DNA of 64,000 nt. Origin: Maribacter sp. (GTDB lineage Bacteria; Bacteroidota; Bacteroidia; Flavobacteriales; Flavobacteriaceae). The stretch spans positions 60,381-124,380 of the forward strand of contig JAHENB010000004.1 of assembly GCA_024643345.1 (NCBI GenBank). The letters run 5' to 3'. Positions 25,326 through 33,848 of the stretch are shown here, piece by piece (the stretch's first letter is position 1; each line of letters opens with the position of its first letter). A program made the translations under genes and the position numbers. The notes under the pieces are model-generated. The model had not been told where the DNA came from and searched no databases. It saw nothing but the letters and a program-made list of their open reading frames with translations.

Positions 25326-26345
25326 TTACCAGGTCACCACGATTTTCCCCATCGATTGTCGTGACTCCAAAAAGGCATGGGCTTCGGCCAATTGAGCGAT
25401 CGGAAATTCGCCCCCGACATGTGGTTTCAGCACGCCCTCTAGGGTCAATTGCACCACGGCCTTCATGGCATTGCTTATTTTTTCAGGATGCTGTGCAGCC
25501 AAAGTAAGCATGTTCACCCCAATTATTCCTTTTGACTGGCTTAAAAACTGCAAGGGATGATATATTCCGAACTGTGCCAGCACCTTTAATTTTCCAAATA
25601 CCGTCGTGGTTTGGTTCATCGAAGAGACCCCAAAACAAAGCAACCTGCCCCCAGCTCCGAGCAATCGATAGCCTTTTTTTGCCGATTTCCCCCCGACGGG
25701 ATCGAAGACCACATCCAAACCGGAGGAGCCTACCAAGGACCTTATGGCTTGTTCGAAATCCAACTTCCGATAATTAATGGGATGATGTACCCCATTTTTC
25801 AACAAGTATTGTATTTTCTCCTGTGAACCACAAGTGCCGAAAACATGGCACTTTTTGTGAAGTGCCATTTGCGTCAGGGCTGTTCCCACACCGCCCGCGG
25901 CTGCGTGTATCAATACCCTATCGTTTTCTTGAAGATTTGCCATTTGATGCGATAAATAATAGGCGGTACAGTATTGGGTCGCCAAGGATACAGCGACTCC
26001 GGCCGAAATCTCGTCTGGGATTATTTGGACCGCCGTAGCTTCTGTGACGGCATACTCGGCATATCCTCCGAAACGCGTCAGTGCGGTTACCCGATCGCCC
26101 GCCTTTAAACCATTTACCGAAGTCCCGCATTTTTCGATATGCCCCACCACATCGTAGCCCAATAGGGCAGGTAAGGGCGGTGCTCCCTTGTAGAGCCCCA
26201 AACGTGCCATCACATCGGCAAAATTGAGACCAAATGCCTCTACTTTGATCAAGACTTCCTTAGCTGTCGGTTCGGGCATGGGCACATCCCTGATTTCGAA
26301 TGCGGACTCCGCCCGACCATATTTTATTAAATAAGCTGCCTTCAT
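25326..26345 (-). CDS. Zinc-independent quinone oxidoreductase-like MDR protein
   Basis: A medium-chain dehydrogenase/reductase of 339 residues from MKAAYLIKYG at 26345 (the frame to 26387 overlaps the promoter). It lacks the Cys ligands of zinc enzymes and has the QOR-type nucleotide loop HAAAGGVGTALTQMAL and the GYDVVGHIEKCG and FGGYAEYAV segments. Family members reduce quinones or enones with NADPH. It forms an operon with the SDR gene and starts about 19 nt downstream of the predicted transcription start. Confidence 0.87.
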   Translation of the reverse strand: MKAAYLIKYGRAESAFEIRDVPMPEPTAKEVLIKVEAFGLNFADVMARLGLYKGAPPLPALLGYDVVGHIEKCGTSVNGLKAGDRVTALTRFGGYAEYAVTEATAVQIIPDEISAGVAVSLATQYCTAYYLSHQMANLQENDRVLIHAAAGGVGTALTQMALHKKCHVFGTCGSQEKIQYLLKNGVHHPINYRKLDFEQAIRSLVGSSGLDVVFDPVGGKSAKKGYRLLGAGGRLLCFGVSSMNQTTTVFGKLKVLAQFGIYHPLQFLSQSKGIIGVNMLTLAAQHPEKISNAMKAVVQLTLEGVLKPHVGGEFPIAQLAEAHAFLESRQSMGKIVVTW

Positions 26346-26368
26346 GGGTTCTTTCGATTGGTACCCTG

Positions 26369-26411
26369 ACAAGGTAGACCACCTCACAGTACCGCCCTAT
26401 GAGCAAAGTCA
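26369..26411 (-). promoter_or_regulatory. CRP/FNR-type site and promoter of the QOR-SDR operon
   Basis: TGAGCAAAGTCA (26400-26411) overlaps the end of the upstream ABC ATPase gene. Its centre is 29.5 bp from TACCTTGT (minus strand 26376 to 26369), a two-mismatch -7 box. Confidence 0.5.
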
Positions 26412-27116
26412 TACTTTTTTTGGTGCGCTGAGATTGCTTTGACTGCCCAAGATGCGGCCATCTTCCATTTCAATGATTCGGTCGGTACGCTTGGCAAAGT
26501 CCTCGTCGTGGGTAACGATCAGGAGCGAAAGGCCTTCCTCTTCCTTGAGCTGTTTAAAAATGTGAAATACGTTTTCGGAATTAAAGCTATCGAGATTTCC
26601 GGTAGGCTCATCTCCCATAAGAATGGAGGGATTGTTGATCAAAGCCCTGGCGATGGCCACCCGCTGTTTCTCGCCTCCTGAAATTCTGGAGGCCCGTTGT
26701 TTGGCAAGGTGATCGATATGAAGCATCTTGAGTTTTTTCATGGCATCATCGATGATTTCGGCATCCGATTTTTCGGCCAGCTTTTTGGCCGGGAGCATCA
26801 CGTTTTCCAAAACACTGAATTCCGATAGCAGGTAATGGAATTGGAAAACGAAACCGATATGCTTGTTCCGCAGACGCGATAGTTCTTCGTGCCTCTGACC
26901 GGTGACCAGTTCTTCGTTTAAATACAATTCACCGGAATAATCGGTATCCATGGTCGAAAGAATATAGAGCAGGGTCGATTTCCCCGAACCCGATTTTCCC
27001 ATAATGGAAGTAAATTCCCCTTTCTTGATATCAAAAGAAATATCCTTCAGCACATGGAATTTCACGGGCTTCTCAAAATATTTATTTATGTTCTTGGTTT
27101 CTAGAACGAGGCTCAT
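26409..27116 (-). CDS. ABC transporter ATPase (LolD/MacB type)
   Basis: A 235-residue ATPase of the LolD/MacB/FtsE class: Walker A GKSGSGKSTLL, Q loop FVFQFHYLL, signature ISGGEKQRVAIARALI, Walker B SILMGDEPTGNLD, and TVTHDEDFA-like switch (IVTHDEDFAKRT). It works with the FtsX-fold permease directly upstream and the HlyD-type adaptor, forming a tripartite-like exporter. It is ten bases from the permease gene. Confidence 0.92.
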   Translation of the reverse strand: MSLVLETKNINKYFEKPVKFHVLKDISFDIKKGEFTSIMGKSGSGKSTLLYILSTMDTDYSGELYLNEELVTGQRHEELSRLRNKHIGFVFQFHYLLSEFSVLENVMLPAKKLAEKSDAEIIDDAMKKLKMLHIDHLAKQRASRISGGEKQRVAIARALINNPSILMGDEPTGNLDSFNSENVFHIFKQLKEEEGLSLLIVTHDEDFAKRTDRIIEMEDGRILGSQSNLSAPKKV

Positions 27117-27125
27117 GGTCTTGGA

Positions 27126-28388
27126 TTAGGTTCCTCGGATGATGCGCACCGGGTCAATTCGCTTTGCTTTATTGGATGGTAAATAGCCCGCTATAAATGT
27201 AGAGACCAGCGCAAACGAAATACCGATTACGTAGTACCAGATATTATAGTTGATGGGGTAGGTGGTAATCGTGGGAAGTGCCTCGGTATTGAAGGGGACA
27301 TTGTCGATCAAGTTTGAAAGTCCATACCCAATGGCCAGTCCCAAAATACCTCCAACGGCGCCGATGATCATCGCTTGGCTCATAAAGATCAGCTGTACGT
27401 CCCTTCCTGAAAAACCGGTGGCCTTTAAAATGGCAATATCTTTCATTTTTTCGTAGATCAGCATGTTCAGGATATTATAAATGCCAAATCCTGCCACGAT
27501 CAACAGGGTTATCGACACGGCATAGGTGATGAGGTTCCTGATATTCGATCCGGTTTCGAACTGGGCATTCGCCTGATTGATATCGGTGGCCTTTACTTTA
27601 AATTGTTTTTCCAATTTTTTGGCCATGAGCGGTGCCGCGGCGATGTCGTATAATTTAACGTTGATATCGGTCACATAGTTCTGTGCCTCTCCCAAAATGC
27701 GCTGCACGGTCTTTAAATTGGCATAGCTTTGGATGTTATCGATATCGGCAATGCCACTTTGGTAGATGCCCACTATTTTTAAGGGAAAGATATCACCTTT
27801 CACCGTACTGATCTGAACCTTATCTCCTATACCGAGCGACATTTTTTCTGCCAGCCCGGCGCCCAGTAAAATCCCATTATCATTGTTTTTCAACGCTTCG
27901 GCACTCCCTTGAACAATGTAGTCGCGCATATTGGAGAGTCTTACCTCTTCCAAGATATCGATCCCTACCAAATTGCCCCCTAGTTCAATGGAACCCGATA
28001 GGTAGAATAGCTGTGCCCGTAGCTGGGGGGTGGCCCCCTTCACATTTTTGTCGTTTTTCAGATAACTCAGAATGGGCAGGGCATTGTGGATTTTCCTTTG
28101 GCTCTGCTTTGGTTTTATTGATCGGACCACATTTACCGAATTCCCAAAGGCTTGGTAAAGGGCCACGGGTTGTTGTTCTGTAGGTTCTATTTCGTTGTAC
28201 AAATGAATATGTGGTGTTTGGTTTAGGATGAGGCTGTCGAGCATCTCATTTAGTCCGGTCATAAAACTCACCAGGGTAATATAGGCACCGATGCCAAAGG
28301 TCACCCCAAGGGAAGCCGTAACTGTAGATTTCATCTTGGTGATCAAATGGGTTTTGGCAATATTCAGGATTACTTTCCAATTGGTCAT
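27126..28388 (-). CDS. ABC transporter permease (LolE/MacB FtsX-like family)
   Basis: A 420-residue permease with the FtsX topology: one N-terminal helix (about residues 22-45), a large periplasmic domain (about 50-280), then three C-terminal helices. The typical FtsX motif NLITYAVSITLLIVAGFGIYNILNMLIYEK and KDIAILKATGFSGRDVQLIF are present at the membrane border. It would extrude a lipophilic substrate or release lipoproteins powered by the adjacent ATPase. Its start overlaps the HlyD-type gene by four bases. Confidence 0.92.
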   Translation of the reverse strand: MTNWKVILNIAKTHLITKMKSTVTASLGVTFGIGAYITLVSFMTGLNEMLDSLILNQTPHIHLYNEIEPTEQQPVALYQAFGNSVNVVRSIKPKQSQRKIHNALPILSYLKNDKNVKGATPQLRAQLFYLSGSIELGGNLVGIDILEEVRLSNMRDYIVQGSAEALKNNDNGILLGAGLAEKMSLGIGDKVQISTVKGDIFPLKIVGIYQSGIADIDNIQSYANLKTVQRILGEAQNYVTDINVKLYDIAAAPLMAKKLEKQFKVKATDINQANAQFETGSNIRNLITYAVSITLLIVAGFGIYNILNMLIYEKMKDIAILKATGFSGRDVQLIFMSQAMIIGAVGGILGLAIGYGLSNLIDNVPFNTEALPTITTYPINYNIWYYVIGISFALVSTFIAGYLPSNKAKRIDPVRIIRGT

Positions 28389-29467
28389 GACTTCGGTTTT
28401 AAAAGCGCTGTTTTATCATCGATGCCCTCCAAAATCTCTACCCGATCTAAATTTTGGAGTCCGATCGTCACGTTCACGGTCCCTTTCTCGGTGAGTACCT
28501 GATCGCCCTCCAAAAGATAATCTTTGGGGATGGTCAGCACATCCTGTTTTTCGGCAATAACAATATTTCCTTCTCCCGATAAACCGGGATACAGCATCTC
28601 GGGCACTTGCTTGAAAGAGGCTTCCACCTTAAAGGTTTGGGAGCGTTCATCCTTGCGCGGGTAAATTTTACTGACCACGGCTTCAAAGACCTGGTTGTTA
28701 TAGGCATCCAAGGTGACCAATGCTTTTTGCCCCAATCGCAATTTCACGATGTCCACTTCGTCTACCAGCAGTTCGATGACAAAGACATCTGCACTGCCCA
28801 CTGCCGCCAACGGTTCCATGGTGCTTACCAGCTCTCCAGAATTTTTGTAGAGGGCATATACCTTTCCATCGATCTTACTTCTCACCGTAAAATCCTTGGT
28901 TGATATCATTGAGGTCTTATAGTTGTTTTCTGCCTGTTCTACCTGGGTGGCCAATTCGCGTTTGGTACGATCGTACTTGCTTTTGAGAAGGCCTAAGCGA
29001 TTCTCGGAGATTTCAAAGGCCAGTTTGCGATTATCGAATTCTATTTTGGATCCGATATTTTGATCCCACAGTTTTTTTTGTCGAAAAAAATTTATGGAAT
29101 CATTACTAAGGTTCAGTGCGGCTGCCTGAATTTCATCCTCCAGTTCGCCTAGGATTGCAGCGCGGCCTTCATAGTTTTCCTTGGCCAGATTTAGGGCCAA
29201 CCTAGCGTTGTCTGTATTGAGTTTGGGGGCACTGTTGATGATTTGAAGGATGGCATCCCCTTTTTTTACCAAGGCCCCTTCCTCTAAAAGGTTGCGGTCT
29301 AAAATGCCCGCTACCGCGGCATAGGCCTGGTAAAGACTATCAGGTTGTATGGTTGCTGAGGAATACACCGATTCGGTAAGCATCGTTTTTTCCGGAAAAA
29401 TCTTTTCTTGCTGCTCTGAGCATGCATAAATAGTAAACAAAAGAAATAGGACGCAAACGTTCTTCAT
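28385..29467 (-). CDS. HlyD/RND-type periplasmic adaptor lipoprotein
   Basis: From ATG 29467 the protein (about 360 residues) has a lipoprotein signal (MKNVCVLFLLFTIYAC, lipobox Cys 16). It continues with the biotinyl-lipoyl-like half (GILDRNLLEEGALVKKGDAILQI), a long alpha-helical hairpin (residues about 95-190) and a second lipoyl/beta-barrel half (FTVRSKIDGKVYALYKNSGELV). It bridges the FtsX permease to an outer-membrane channel, which is not in the window. The longer frame to 29542 overlaps a palindrome and is not used. Confidence 0.88.
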   Translation of the reverse strand: MKNVCVLFLLFTIYACSEQQEKIFPEKTMLTESVYSSATIQPDSLYQAYAAVAGILDRNLLEEGALVKKGDAILQIINSAPKLNTDNARLALNLAKENYEGRAAILGELEDEIQAAALNLSNDSINFFRQKKLWDQNIGSKIEFDNRKLAFEISENRLGLLKSKYDRTKRELATQVEQAENNYKTSMISTKDFTVRSKIDGKVYALYKNSGELVSTMEPLAAVGSADVFVIELLVDEVDIVKLRLGQKALVTLDAYNNQVFEAVVSKIYPRKDERSQTFKVEASFKQVPEMLYPGLSGEGNIVIAEKQDVLTIPKDYLLEGDQVLTEKGTVNVTIGLQNLDRVEILEGIDDKTALLKPKS

Positions 29468-29488
29468 TACCATCGAATTATATTGGAT

Positions 29489-29531
29489 AAAAATAAAGGG
29501 AAAATAAGGTTCGGACATATGAGATAAGTCA
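29489..29531 (-). promoter_or_regulatory. CRP/FNR-type site before the exporter operon
   Basis: TGAGATAAGTCA (29520-29531). At the regular 29.5 bp spacing the -7 position reads TTATTTTT (minus strand 29496 to 29489), a weak box. Site quality is moderate. Confidence 0.4.
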
Positions 29532-29568
29532 TGATCTTTCAAAGGTAGTCAATTTAAGGTCCTTCAAC

Positions 29569-29612
29569 TGATGCAGGTCATTTCAGGATTGCCGCTACGG
29601 CCTTTATTTTAT
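29569..29612 (+). promoter_or_regulatory. CRP/FNR-type site before the hydrolase-PRTase operon
   Basis: TGATGCAGGTCA (29569-29580), followed by a TATTTTAT box at 29605 (spacing 30.5, one base more than the norm). The box overlaps the first possible ATG, which supports the start at 29662. Confidence 0.45.
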
Positions 29613-29661
29613 GGTAGCATATAAATGGGCCCCGTCATTGAAAAAACTTAGTATCGAGGTT

Positions 29662-30336
29662 ATGATGAATTCGTCGAAAGAAATGTACGAGCAAGTGGCC
29701 ATCAGTTGGGACAATCTTACCTTGAATGGCAATTTGTTTGTTCCAAATAGGGCAACGGGAATTGTTATTTTTTCACATGGCAGTGGCAGTAGCCGTTGGA
29801 GCCCAAGAAATAACTATGTTGCCGAAGTATTGCAGGAAGATGGTCTGGCCACCCTGTTATTTGATCTTTTGACGGAAGAGGAAGACCGGATCTATGCCAA
29901 TCGGTTCAATATCGATTTGCTGACGCTTCGATTGATCGAGGTGACCCATTGGGTAAGGCAACGGCATGGCATCAAAAACTTGCCGATTGGCTATTTCGGA
30001 GCGAGTACCGGAGCGGCTTCCGCACTAAGGGCCGCGGCCTATTTCGGGGAAGATATCGGGGCTGTGGTCTCAAGAGGGGGGAGGCCCGATTTGGCCATGA
30101 AGGAACTGCATACAGTGACTGCCCCCACCCTCTTGATCGTGGGCGGATGGGACGATCAGGTCATCGAACTCAATGAAATGGCCTTTCAGAATTTAAAATG
30201 CGAGCGAAAATTAGAAATAGTACCTGAGGCTTCTCACCTTTTCGAGGAGCCGGGGAAGTTGACGGCGGTGGCACAACATTCGGCAAAATGGTTTACAAAA
30301 TGGCTAAAAAGCCCAAAAACAAATAACGATGTTTAA
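29662..30336 (+). CDS. Alpha/beta hydrolase (dienelactone-hydrolase-like)
   Basis: A hydrolase of about 224 residues (start MMNSSKEMYEQ at 29662; an ATG at 29611 lies in the -7 box). The nucleophile elbow is YFGASTGAASAL (Gly-x-Ser-x-Gly), the oxyanion region is FSHGSGSSRWSPRN, and the final His is in PEASHLFEEP. Proteins of this type fused or adjacent to phosphoribosyltransferases occur in hypoxia and dormancy clusters of other phyla. Substrate unknown. It overlaps the phosphoribosyltransferase gene by eight bases. Confidence 0.88.
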   Translation: MMNSSKEMYEQVAISWDNLTLNGNLFVPNRATGIVIFSHGSGSSRWSPRNNYVAEVLQEDGLATLLFDLLTEEEDRIYANRFNIDLLTLRLIEVTHWVRQRHGIKNLPIGYFGASTGAASALRAAAYFGEDIGAVVSRGGRPDLAMKELHTVTAPTLLIVGGWDDQVIELNEMAFQNLKCERKLEIVPEASHLFEEPGKLTAVAQHSAKWFTKWLKSPKTNNDV

Positions 30337-30964
30337 AGATCGGATCGATGCCGGGGTGCAACTGGCCGAAAAATTGGCGGAATACGAAAATAAAAACGTG
30401 GTCGTCCTGGCCATCCCTAGAGGGGGGCTACCCATAGGGGCCATTGTGGCAAAGGCTTTAAAAGCGCCATTGGATGTTGCCCTATCCAAAAAAATCGGGC
30501 ATCCCTACCATAAAGAGTATGCCATTGGTGCGGTAAGCATGGAAGATATAATCCTTACCGATGCCATGGGAATCTCCGAAACCTATATCGAGGAAGAAAC
30601 CCTCAGGATTCGCAAAAAATTAAAGGAACGTCAGGAACAATATTACCAAAATAGGACACCCCAGCGGTTGAAAGACAAAACGGTAATCATCGTAGATGAT
30701 GGCATCGCAACGGGGAATACCCTATTGGTAACCGTTGATCTGGTAAGCCACCGGAAACCTGATAAGATAATTGTGGCCATTCCCGTGGCCCCTGAATCGG
30801 GAATCCTGAAATTAAAAAGTAATCCCAATGTGGATGAGGTGGTCTGTTTGGAGGTGCCCTATCACTTTCAGGCGGTAGGTCAGTTTTATGAAGCGTTCGA
30901 ACAGGTTTCTGACGAAGAGGCTATTCGGATTTTGGAAGAAACCAATCCGGTCAACCTTCGATAA
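30329..30964 (+). CDS. Phosphoribosyltransferase-domain protein
   Basis: A 211-residue type I phosphoribosyltransferase-like protein with the PRPP-binding loop TVIIVDDGIATGNTLL and the upstream VVLAIPRGGLPIGAIVA segment. It is the stand-alone version of the domain found next to dienelactone hydrolase or erythromycin esterase in other bacteria, including mycobacterial dormancy clusters. The nucleobase acceptor, if any, is unknown. Translational coupling with the preceding hydrolase gene is likely because of the overlap. Confidence 0.9.
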   Translation: MFKDRIDAGVQLAEKLAEYENKNVVVLAIPRGGLPIGAIVAKALKAPLDVALSKKIGHPYHKEYAIGAVSMEDIILTDAMGISETYIEEETLRIRKKLKERQEQYYQNRTPQRLKDKTVIIVDDGIATGNTLLVTVDLVSHRKPDKIIVAIPVAPESGILKLKSNPNVDEVVCLEVPYHFQAVGQFYEAFEQVSDEEAIRILEETNPVNLR

Positions 30965-31017
30965 TGGCAACAGGGAATTCCTGGAATCACCAACATCGTT
31001 CGTAACCCTATGCCAAG

Positions 31018-31656
31018 TTACTTTTTGACCGCTTTAACCACCACGAACGACCCTTCGCCGTGGCCTTGTTTTGGCATTTGTAGTCCCTTGATGCCATCCA
31101 AATCCCCAAATAGGGTTTGGTTAAACGTAAGGTCCTTAAAACCTGCATCCTTGAGCGACCTAGTGATACGGTCCACGGTATAGAAAGTGGCATGCTTATA
31201 GAAGGTGCTGCGGTGTCGTTTTTCAATATATTGTTTCGCGATGGCTTGGTCTTTGTCCAAAAACCCGATCAGTAGGGCCCCATCATTTTTCAATACCCTT
31301 TTGGCCTCGGCCAGGGCTTGTTTAAGGCTGTTTAAATGACAAATGGTCACAAAGAGCACAAAATCGAAGTGAAGATCGCCATAGGGCAGTTTTTCAGCAG
31401 TTCCCTGAATCACCTCAATCCCTCTTTTCTGTGCTTTTTGAGTCATGGGTCCTGAAGGTTCCACCCCTTCCTTGATACCCAAAGGCAGGGCAAACCTGCC
31501 CGTGCCCAAACCGATTTCTATGCCCCTGATATTTTCCGGAAGATTTTGAAGTTGCTCCCTGATGGCCTCCAATTCGGATTGATATACGGCAGGATATTCC
31601 TCGTACCATGCGTCATATTCGGCTACATTGTTATCGAAAATTGTTGTTTTTTCCAT
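31018..31656 (-). CDS. SAM-dependent methyltransferase
   Basis: A class I methyltransferase of 212 residues from MEKTTIFDN at 31656; the longer frame crosses a stem-loop region. Motif I is GIEIGLGTGRFALPLG, motif II is the acidic residue region EPSGPMTQKAQK, and FDFVLFVTICHLNSLKQALAEAKRVLKNDG is the core Methyltransf_11 segment. The substrate is unknown. Upstream a palindrome GTATCAATTGATAC (31692-31705) may be an operator of another regulator. Confidence 0.85.
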   Translation of the reverse strand: MEKTTIFDNNVAEYDAWYEEYPAVYQSELEAIREQLQNLPENIRGIEIGLGTGRFALPLGIKEGVEPSGPMTQKAQKRGIEVIQGTAEKLPYGDLHFDFVLFVTICHLNSLKQALAEAKRVLKNDGALLIGFLDKDQAIAKQYIEKRHRSTFYKHATFYTVDRITRSLKDAGFKDLTFNQTLFGDLDGIKGLQMPKQGHGEGSFVVVKAVKK

Positions 31657-31691
31657 GGTTTTGGTTTTAATGATAGCATCTTTTAATTTAT

Positions 31692-31705
31692 GTATCAATT
31701 GATAC
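31692..31705. promoter_or_regulatory. 14-bp perfect palindrome upstream of the methyltransferase
   Basis: GTATCAATTGATAC is a perfect palindrome 36 bp before the methyltransferase start. It does not fit the TGA-N6-TCA type and may be an operator for a MarR- or TetR-type protein. Confidence 0.35.
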
Positions 31706-31734
31706 CTTGCTGCGCTGGTATGCTTGAAAAATGA

Positions 31735-31799
31735 AGAGGGAGCCCGTAAGTCGAAAATCATTCCGATGATCCTTGAGCATTACGGGTACCCTCTTTTTT
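31735..31799. terminator. Compound hairpin between dodecin and methyltransferase genes
   Basis: AGAGGG (31735-31740) pairs with CCCTCT (31789-31794), CCCGTAA (31743-31749) pairs with TTACGGG (31780-31786), and an inner ATCAT/ATGAT pair (31757-31761, 31766-31770) closes the top. A T6 tract follows on the plus strand and a weaker T-rich tract on the minus strand. It may end dodecin transcripts or be a structured RNA. Confidence 0.55.
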
Positions 31800-31820
31800 G
31801 ATCAAGGGTGAACAAAAGTA

Positions 31821-32024
31821 TCAATCCATAATACCGAAACTGACTTTGGTATTTACACGGTACTGTGCAATTTTATTGTTGTTCACCGTTACCTGCATAT
31901 CCTGAACGTAAACAGATTTGATGTTCTTTACGGTTTTGGAGGCCTCGTTGATGACGTTCTTTACCGCATCTTCGAAGCTTACCGTAGAATTTCCCATTAT
32001 TTCAATGACTTTCAGAACAGACAT
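31821..32024 (-). CDS. Dodecin (flavin-binding small protein)
   Basis: A 67-residue dodecin: VLKVIEIMGNSTVSFEDAVKNVINEASKTV followed by NIKSVYVQDMQVTVNNNKIAQYRVNTKVSFGI, matching the one-helix three-strand fold. Dodecins assemble as dodecamers that store and quench flavins, which would protect cells from photoexcited riboflavin. It follows the PepSY-like gene by 27 bp and probably shares its promoter. In a window with a LOV photoreceptor kinase this flavin store is noteworthy. Confidence 0.93.
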   Translation of the reverse strand: MSVLKVIEIMGNSTVSFEDAVKNVINEASKTVKNIKSVYVQDMQVTVNNNKIAQYRVNTKVSFGIMD

Positions 32025-32051
32025 AGCTTAAGTTTTAATATTCAACATGGA

Positions 32052-32561
32052 TTACAGAAAATTACCGTCTTCATCGGTTTTGACCTTAATGGTCTGGTCC
32101 CCGTTTTCCAAGGTGAATTTATACGTTTTTTTGGCCCCTTTCTTATCTTTATAGTTTACCACATACACATCTTTGGTAATGGTCCAGTCAGAAAATCGGT
32201 CCATTAAGGCCTTTTTAACGGCACTGGGAATATTGATGTTGGTGAACCTTTCAACGGTACGCAAAATTTTCCCGTCCTTGTCATAGGCAGCAAGAATTTT
32301 CCCGTCCGGGATGTAAAATGAAATGTTGTAGAGGTCGTAATCATCCTGATAGTAATCAGAGCTCTTTAAATCGAAGGATGCCACTTTTCGCTCCAACATC
32401 TCCACCGGAACCGAAGCTACTTCTTCTGAGTTCACATTGTTGAGGTATTTGTAGTTGGTGGCTACCACGACAACTTCGGATAACTCCTCGGTCTTGATCA
32501 CTTGGGAAAAGGCTTGGGTGGTTAATCCAAATGCAAGTAAACCGAACACAATTTTTTTCAT
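32052..32561 (-). CDS. Exported PepSY-like protein
   Basis: A 169-residue periplasmic protein with a signal peptide (MKKIVFGLLAFGLTTQAFSQ) and one beta-lactamase-inhibitor/PepSY-like domain: ISFYIPDGKILAAYDKDGKILRTVERFTN, then FSDWTITKDVYVVNYKDKKGAKKTYKFTLENGD. This fold often occurs in Bacteroidota proteins of unknown role and is mis-annotated in several databases. It begins an operon with dodecin and is preceded by the perfect palindrome TGACCTAGGTCA. Confidence 0.8.
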   Translation of the reverse strand: MKKIVFGLLAFGLTTQAFSQVIKTEELSEVVVVATNYKYLNNVNSEEVASVPVEMLERKVASFDLKSSDYYQDDYDLYNISFYIPDGKILAAYDKDGKILRTVERFTNINIPSAVKKALMDRFSDWTITKDVYVVNYKDKKGAKKTYKFTLENGDQTIKVKTDEDGNFL

Positions 32562-32613
32562 GATCTATATATTAAAGGTTTATATATAATGGGAACCACT
32601 TTGGTTCATGAGG

Positions 32614-32656
32614 TAAAATTACCTCCAGGTCGATGACCCTGCAATGACCTAGGTCA
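32614..32656 (-). promoter_or_regulatory. CRP/FNR-type site and promoter of the PepSY-dodecin operon
   Basis: The perfect palindrome TGACCTAGGTCA (32645-32656) is centred 29.5 bp from TAATTTTA (minus strand 32621 to 32614). Predicted transcription start is near 32609, 48 nt before the first ATG. Confidence 0.75.
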
Positions 32657-32658
32657 GT

Positions 32659-33831
32659 TCAATATCGTAATAAGGCATTGAGGGGGCTTCCTTTGATCGG
32701 CATTTCTTCAGGGGCCAGGACATAAACTTGCCCCCCTTTTAAAAAGGTTTCCATGGCAGCTAAATTGATCAAGGAAGTGTTGTAGATCTCATCGTTGGTG
32801 TCAACGGTTACTTCATTGCTTTCCAAATCAAAGGTGCCGTACATTTCCTTGGAATTGTCAACAAACAAGGAGTCGATCTTGCCATGCCAGGCCGAAGGCA
32901 CGATTGCCTTGAGTTCATAGGACGTTTTCTGGGTAGCGTACAATTCTTTTACCTGGTCAATTTTTTCTGCTTTGATGCCCATAAAATGGGTTTCCACTAC
33001 TTGCCAGGATTCCCTGTGCAGTTTTCTTTTGTTTTTAAACTCAGGATCACCGCTTACATGCGAACCAAATATCTCAGGATACGTACTCGCTTCCTTATAT
33101 AAATCGTATAAGTAGTCGACACAGGCCAAAACCAAGGGCCCCTTCTTTTTGGCAACCACTTTCCTGACCCCAAGGTCTACAGCCCTTAAAAAAGTGATCA
33201 ATTCTTTTTTGTCATCATCTTTCCCTTCGCCGTACCCGTGGAAGGAACCGGCACCGAACACATTTTGCCCACTTCTAAATTGCAACATTTTTGGCCTAAA
33301 ATCGAAACCTACGGCCTCTTCCAAACGGCCAGGGGCAAAATCCTCCACATAGACATCCTCAAAATGGTAGCGCGATGCCTCATAGAGTTTCACGTAGTCG
33401 CGACTCAGTTCCAGCACGTAGTAATCGCCGTCGTTGTGGTATAATGGGAGTAACGGCAGCAAATAAAAATGACCGGCCACATAAGTTTTTTCCTCAAATG
33501 TGATGGGCATTTCATAATACCGCATGCCATCCTCGGGATCTAAAAAAATGGCAAGTCCGTTCGACGGGTTCCGCCAGAGCTCGATTTTGGAAAGAAGATC
33601 CCCGATCGGTTTCAGATATTCCTTAATTTCTTGGGTTGACATTTCCCGGGCTTCCAAATCCTGTTCAACTTGTTTGATACATTTTTTGAGCCTTGCCTGT
33701 GCCAAGTGCCTATTTTGTTCCAATCCTTCCATATCCATAGGTAGGTATATCGAAACACAATGTAGGTGATGCTTTTGTGCCAAATCCTCGAAAGTTCTTT
33801 TTGGGAGGGGCATTATTTCTGAAGTTTGCAT
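32659..33831 (-). CDS. Bacterial archaeo-eukaryotic release-factor-like protein (baeRF family)
   Basis: A 390-residue protein from MQTSEIMPLPKRTFEDLA at 33831; the ATG at 33852 lies in the -7 box. The N-terminal HLHCVSIYLPMD and the middle YVLELSRDYVKLYEAS and GPLVLACVDYLYDLYKEAS segments and the C-terminal NLAAMETFLKGGQVYVLAPEEMP with L-L-x-Y end match baeRF (archaeo-eukaryotic release factor 1-like) proteins, which are predicted to act on stalled ribosomes or to be stress-linked. The GGQ-type loop is absent; the GGQV near the end is a different position. It is preceded by the perfect palindrome TGATCTAGATCA. Confidence 0.85.
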   Translation of the reverse strand: MQTSEIMPLPKRTFEDLAQKHHLHCVSIYLPMDMEGLEQNRHLAQARLKKCIKQVEQDLEAREMSTQEIKEYLKPIGDLLSKIELWRNPSNGLAIFLDPEDGMRYYEMPITFEEKTYVAGHFYLLPLLPLYHNDGDYYVLELSRDYVKLYEASRYHFEDVYVEDFAPGRLEEAVGFDFRPKMLQFRSGQNVFGAGSFHGYGEGKDDDKKELITFLRAVDLGVRKVVAKKKGPLVLACVDYLYDLYKEASTYPEIFGSHVSGDPEFKNKRKLHRESWQVVETHFMGIKAEKIDQVKELYATQKTSYELKAIVPSAWHGKIDSLFVDNSKEMYGTFDLESNEVTVDTNDEIYNTSLINLAAMETFLKGGQVYVLAPEEMPIKGSPLNALLRY

Positions 33832-33848
33832 AAACCAATGATTTTTCG

